Shown here piece after piece: positions 60,223 to 64,000 of a DNA stretch of 64,000 nucleotides. The notes under the pieces are model-generated. The model worked only from the letters and a program-made list of their open reading frames with translations, did no database searches and was not told where the DNA came from. The stretch is taken from contig CM028886.1 of NCBI GenBank assembly GCA_016801885.1, forward strand, positions 1,587,001 through 1,651,000, given 5' to 3'. A program made the translations under genes and the position numbers. The first letter of the stretch is position 1, and each line of letters starts with the position of its first letter. The stretch comes from Toxotes chatareus. Lineage: Eukaryota > Chordata > Actinopteri > Toxotidae.

Positions 60223-61831
60223 TAGTCCATCTCTCCCTCTCTGTGTTTGCACGCTCTGCAGTGGCCCATGAGAACGCCTCATACAATATTCAGGCCTGGT
60301 GAGCCTCTCGGTTGTGTGTCAGCCTCTGTGTGTGTGTGTGTGTCCTACATGGAAACTTCTCTCCTATACTGGCCTCTATAACCCCCTCCCCACCTCACCC
60401 CCATGCTACCTCACCCGTTCTTTCTGTGGGACAGGAAGCATTAAGCAACTTTCTCCGGCGTTTGTCCTCAGCTGTCCCCTTGGCCAGATGTGCTGCAGGA
60501 CACACCTCCTTGTTAAGCAGGTGTTGGCGTCATGTGCCCCGACCATTTTCCATTCATCCTTATTATTTTGCATCTGCAGTGGCATTTTGAATCAGTGAGA
60601 CCAGAAAAAGTCCTCAGAGCCTACAAGCTCTGCTCGTAACCACAGCAACTCATTTCATTTAATGAGCCTGTGACATGTTATATATGTAAAACCTTAATCT
60701 GTCAGCTCGGATATAGTGTAGAGAAAGTTGAAAAACTCACACAAAGTACCACAAAATTCTAATTAAAGGACCAGGCTGCTATTATTTCATATTTTTTACT
60801 GTCAAAAAGACCAAAACCAATAATACAGCTCTTACTTTTTAAGTCCCCTACTGTGTCTTTGACTCCAAGCCCATTGGTTCCCACTGAAGACCTAAATCTT
60901 TGGATCACAAATATATAGTTTCTTTCTTTTTTTCTTTTTTTTTTAAAAAAGGTAATTTCCTAAAACAGCAGGTTGCCGCTGTAGTTATTATCAAACAAAC
61001 AGGAGGAAACAGTGAATTTATTGGAGACCGTGTTCAGCGGCAGATTAATCCACATTTGGAGCTGTAGTATTTGGGGCAGCAGGACGGTGCATGTGGGACT
61101 GAGTCAAAATAAACTACAGTATGTGTTCATGGTAATGAAGGAACATGTCACCCAGTGCAACAGCGGGACTCGCTCATGTTTGTAATAGTTTCTGGACAAC
61201 AATGGAGCTCTGTGGCTCAGAAGGACACACACACACACACAATACTTGTTAATAGGAGACATTCAGTGTTGTGTTTGGTCTCATAGTGGGAAGAAAAATA
61301 TAGACTAACCCAGACTCCGTTTACAATTTCTACTTATCCATAATGATTAATTGTCTCTTTTAGGGAAAAGATCTGCCGTATATCTAAAAACCTTATTCAC
61401 TGACACAGTTATTTTCCAGTGCTGCGTGTTTCAGTGAAGCAGCAGCCTCACTTTTTTTCCCTCAGTGTCTTAGTTTCCTCTGTCTGCCTCTCCATCTTTT
61501 GTCTGGGTCAGACTGACGCATGTTGTACATTCAAAGGCCACGAATGGTCACATGTGACAGAAGCACTGACACACAGAGCGATGTCCTCCGGACTTCAGGG
61601 GGGGAATTCAGCCAGTGTGGAATGAATTGTATAATAATTATTAAAATCGTAAGACTATCTGCACATGGTGTCACATCACTGGTCGAGCAGAGCTGAGATG
61701 TACCCAGGGAGGAGGGGGGGGGGGTAATTGGATAGTCACAAAATGTGCCCATTTGCAGATCTGCCTCCATGACTCTCTCCAAGCAAGTGCTTTTGAGTAT
61801 AAATTATGAAGTGGGGATATAGTCACGCAGG

Positions 61832-61852
61832 CACACACACACACACACACAC
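61832..61852. repeat. (CA)n microsatellite
   Basis: About ten CA units, then degenerate ACAT/ACAC to 61873. Confidence 0.9.
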
Positions 61853-62108
61853 ATGCACATACACACATACACAATCGAGTCTTGTGCGTAGTGTATGTCA
61901 CCCTGCGTGTGCAGTACACGCACGCAGCTGTGTCCCTGCATGCTTCGAAGCACTTAAGTTCACAACGAGGTGTGTTTGGACTCGTGCGGCTCTGTTTGAG
62001 AGGGCTGTTTACGGTTAAGGCTGGGGTCGGTCATTTAGCTGTGATGGTTGAGGTAAAGGTAACGGCCTAGGAAATGCATTATGTCACTGAGTGTCCTCAC
62101 AAAGGTAG

Positions 62109-62110
<2 letters not shown>

Positions 62111-62149
<39 letters not shown>
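62111..62149. repeat. (GT)n microsatellite
   Basis: About 19 GT units. Confidence 0.95.
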
Positions 62150-62151
<2 letters not shown>

Positions 62152-62256
62152 ACTCAGTATTCATCACACGGTTAGACATTCCTTCACTCCAGTGCAAGGC
62201 TGAGAGGCAATACATATGCACACACAGCCTCTCTCTGAGGCACATGCTGCTTGGAA

Positions 62257-62262
62257 GTGTGT

Positions 62263-62331
<69 letters not shown>
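62257..62331. repeat. (GT)n microsatellite
   Basis: About 37 GT units with one GTGA interruption. It is the second long GT block within 150 bases. Confidence 0.95.
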
Positions 62332-62333
<2 letters not shown>

Positions 62334-63956
62334 CAGCCTGCCTCTCCTGTCAGAATGTGTTAATCTGCTTGACTGCAGATTCCAATCAGGGCAAAGGAAG
62401 GAGGAGAGGGAGAGACAGAGGAAACACAAGCGAACGAAATGCTAAAAGAAAGAGCGGTGATGAATAACCAAGGAGGGAAAGCAAGCTGGGCAGAGAATGG
62501 GGTTGCCCCTTCTTCTTTAAGCAGCTCAAGGAAGGCAGATCTCAGTGGCGAGCCTCTCTGCAGGGGCTTAAGGACTTTGGGCACCGCCCTGATCCTCCTG
62601 GGCTGCAGCCAGGGCAGCCTCGTATCACAGAATGCCACTTGACAGGATTCAGGTAACTGATTCTGTTAGCTGCCGTAACGGCCTCAGCACTTCAAATAAA
62701 AACTATACAGCCACAAAACAATCAAAGGGTGTTTTGGGAAATTCACCCCTCTTCAGACTTGTGTGTCCATCTATCCCCTGAACCCCCAGGTGAGAGGCGA
62801 TGCCTCTGTTTGCCTGGAGATGCTCCTTCTCCGATAAGCCGGCTCTGCTGTCCGAACTCTGAGGTCAAATCCCGAGGTCGTACTCTGGACTAGACAATAA
62901 GTTCACGATTGGTCAGGCTGTGGTCAGCTGACCACTCTCAGTGAGACTCATTTGAGTCAAAGTAAATTTATTTGAACAGCCGTTATCACAAAGTTGAAGC
63001 TGCCACTGAGGACACAGAGGTCAAGTTACAATAAGCAGAATTAAGTTGTTTTCATTTTATGATTAGACACATTTAACTATTTATTTCTTACACAAAACAT
63101 GAAATAAATGGCCATTTTTTGAATTTATTGAAGGGATCTGATGAAAAAGATTTCTGGGTGGTGCTTAGCTTTTGTCATTGGCTTAAAACCGAACATAAAG
63201 TGAGATACAGGGTTCACTGGAGGGGGTTTCTTGTTGGCACGGCAGCATTTCAAGATCAGGGACCCACAAAGATGTCTTCTGTGGTGGATGTCATTATGCT
63301 ACACATTCCTCATTATTCGGTAGAGAACAGAAATCTTGGCCGTTCCTGCAAAATGATTAATAGTTCTATATTGAAAAGGGGCCAGGACTCCATTAAAAAG
63401 ATATTAAGCACTGACAGTCCTTGACTGATTAATTAGTTACTCATTTCCAGACTCATTCATATTGTAGAGATGCTGAATACTGAATGATGAACACCCCACA
63501 TTCAACCCCCCCAAAAAACAAACATAAATAGCATTCTGTAAACCAAAATGACCTCCTCCCAACCTCTGTGTTCACGGCCGGAGGGGTAATCACTGGTTAA
63601 GTAGCGATGGGTTACCAAACAGAAACTGTCTGAATATTTAATAAGAGTGTACAAGTCCACAAAACCAGACTCGTTTGCATGAAAACAGTTCCTCTTCATA
63701 AGCTGAAATAATCTTCCTGTAAAGGCAGATTTTCAAAGCTTAACCTTCACAAGTCAATAACAGACGAAGACAACGTGATACGATGGAAATTCATTATTCT
63801 GTGTAATTTGGTTTTACATCAAAGATCAATCAGCTTTTGTGTCCTAAATGAGTGCATCATTGATTCTGTGCAGAAAGGCTCTGAAAACAGGGAGTGTGGC
63901 TAATGTTAATGAAAAATGGGCAGTGATGGCAGATACTCTTTAAATACAGGTCACCT

Positions 63957-63977
63957 AAAAAAAAAAAAAAAAAAAAA
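63957..63977. repeat. Poly(A) run at the window edge
   Basis: About 21 A, then TCATTTCAGACACAG. The TTTCAG there looks like a splice acceptor, but the following bases do not encode the expected MEF2 continuation. Confidence 0.85.
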
Positions 63978-64000
63978 TCATTTCAGACACAGTTTCCTCA

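Larger units (their letters stand above)
57513..64000 (+). other. mef2d: mef2d intron after coding exon 2, incomplete
   Basis: Donor GTAAAG opens an intron of at least 6.49 kb. I searched by eye for the next MEF2 exon (after E86 the family continues TLRKKGFN) and did not find it on the + strand. Content is GT/CA microsatellites, a LINE tail, a degenerate GTCCA tract, a CAA repeat and one perfect palindrome. Confidence 0.8.

Noticed and set aside
59935..60302. Many overlapping frames of alternating C/V or H/T residues.
   Set aside because: Pure GT/CA microsatellite translations.
63119..63424. 101-codon plus-strand frame near the right edge.
   Set aside because: No domain, no MEF2 similarity and no splice sites that would place it in mef2d.

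Overview
This window looks like nuclear DNA of a ray-finned (teleost, probably percomorph) fish. The sequence is AT-leaning and almost entirely non-coding. It is very rich in CA/GT microsatellites and carries many short relics of repeats that recur across fish genomes: Tc1/mariner pieces, LINE 3' tails, and the families whose consensus contains 'GGGCTGCAACTAA', 'GCTTAGCTTAGCATAAAGACTGG' and 'GGTTGGGAACCACTG'. No bacterial-style gene organisation, RNA gene or CRISPR array was seen.

One gene is certain: mef2d (myocyte enhancer factor 2D) on the + strand. Its first two coding exons lie at 50996-51049 (residues 1-18) and 57309-57512 (residues 19-86). Together they encode the whole MADS box and the MEF2 domain, with the paralogue-diagnostic residues Q9, T12, H50, S51, A82 and I85. 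The next coding exon (the alpha1/alpha2 alternative exon after residue 86) was not found in the remaining 6.5 kb, so the gene continues past the right edge.

Layout: 1-14.7 kb is intergenic or upstream DNA with microsatellites, an octamer minisatellite, a long purine-rich tract, Tc1 fragments and one weak candidate 3'-terminal exon (12929-13137). At 14.7-15.7 kb is the only CpG-island-like segment, with CCAAT boxes and a consensus splice donor (CGG|GTAAGT at 15653/15654). I interpret it as the mef2d promoter and untranslated first exon. From 15.65 to about 50.65-50.87 kb is a ~35 kb first intron holding candidate regulatory clusters. The best is at 40.72-40.80 kb: RUNX, a perfect MEF2 site, an M-CAT box and an E-box within 75 bp. 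The start-codon exon is followed by a 6.26 kb intron, the MADS/MEF2 exon and the beginning of a third intron.

How it works together (partly inference): transcription would start in the CpG island, a very long intron would be removed, and translation would start at a strong Kozak ATG (AAACATGG). The MEF2 sites inside the first intron fit the known autoregulation of MEF2 genes, but their function here is not shown by sequence alone. Repeat identifications rest on recognising consensus sequences from memory and carry matching uncertainty.
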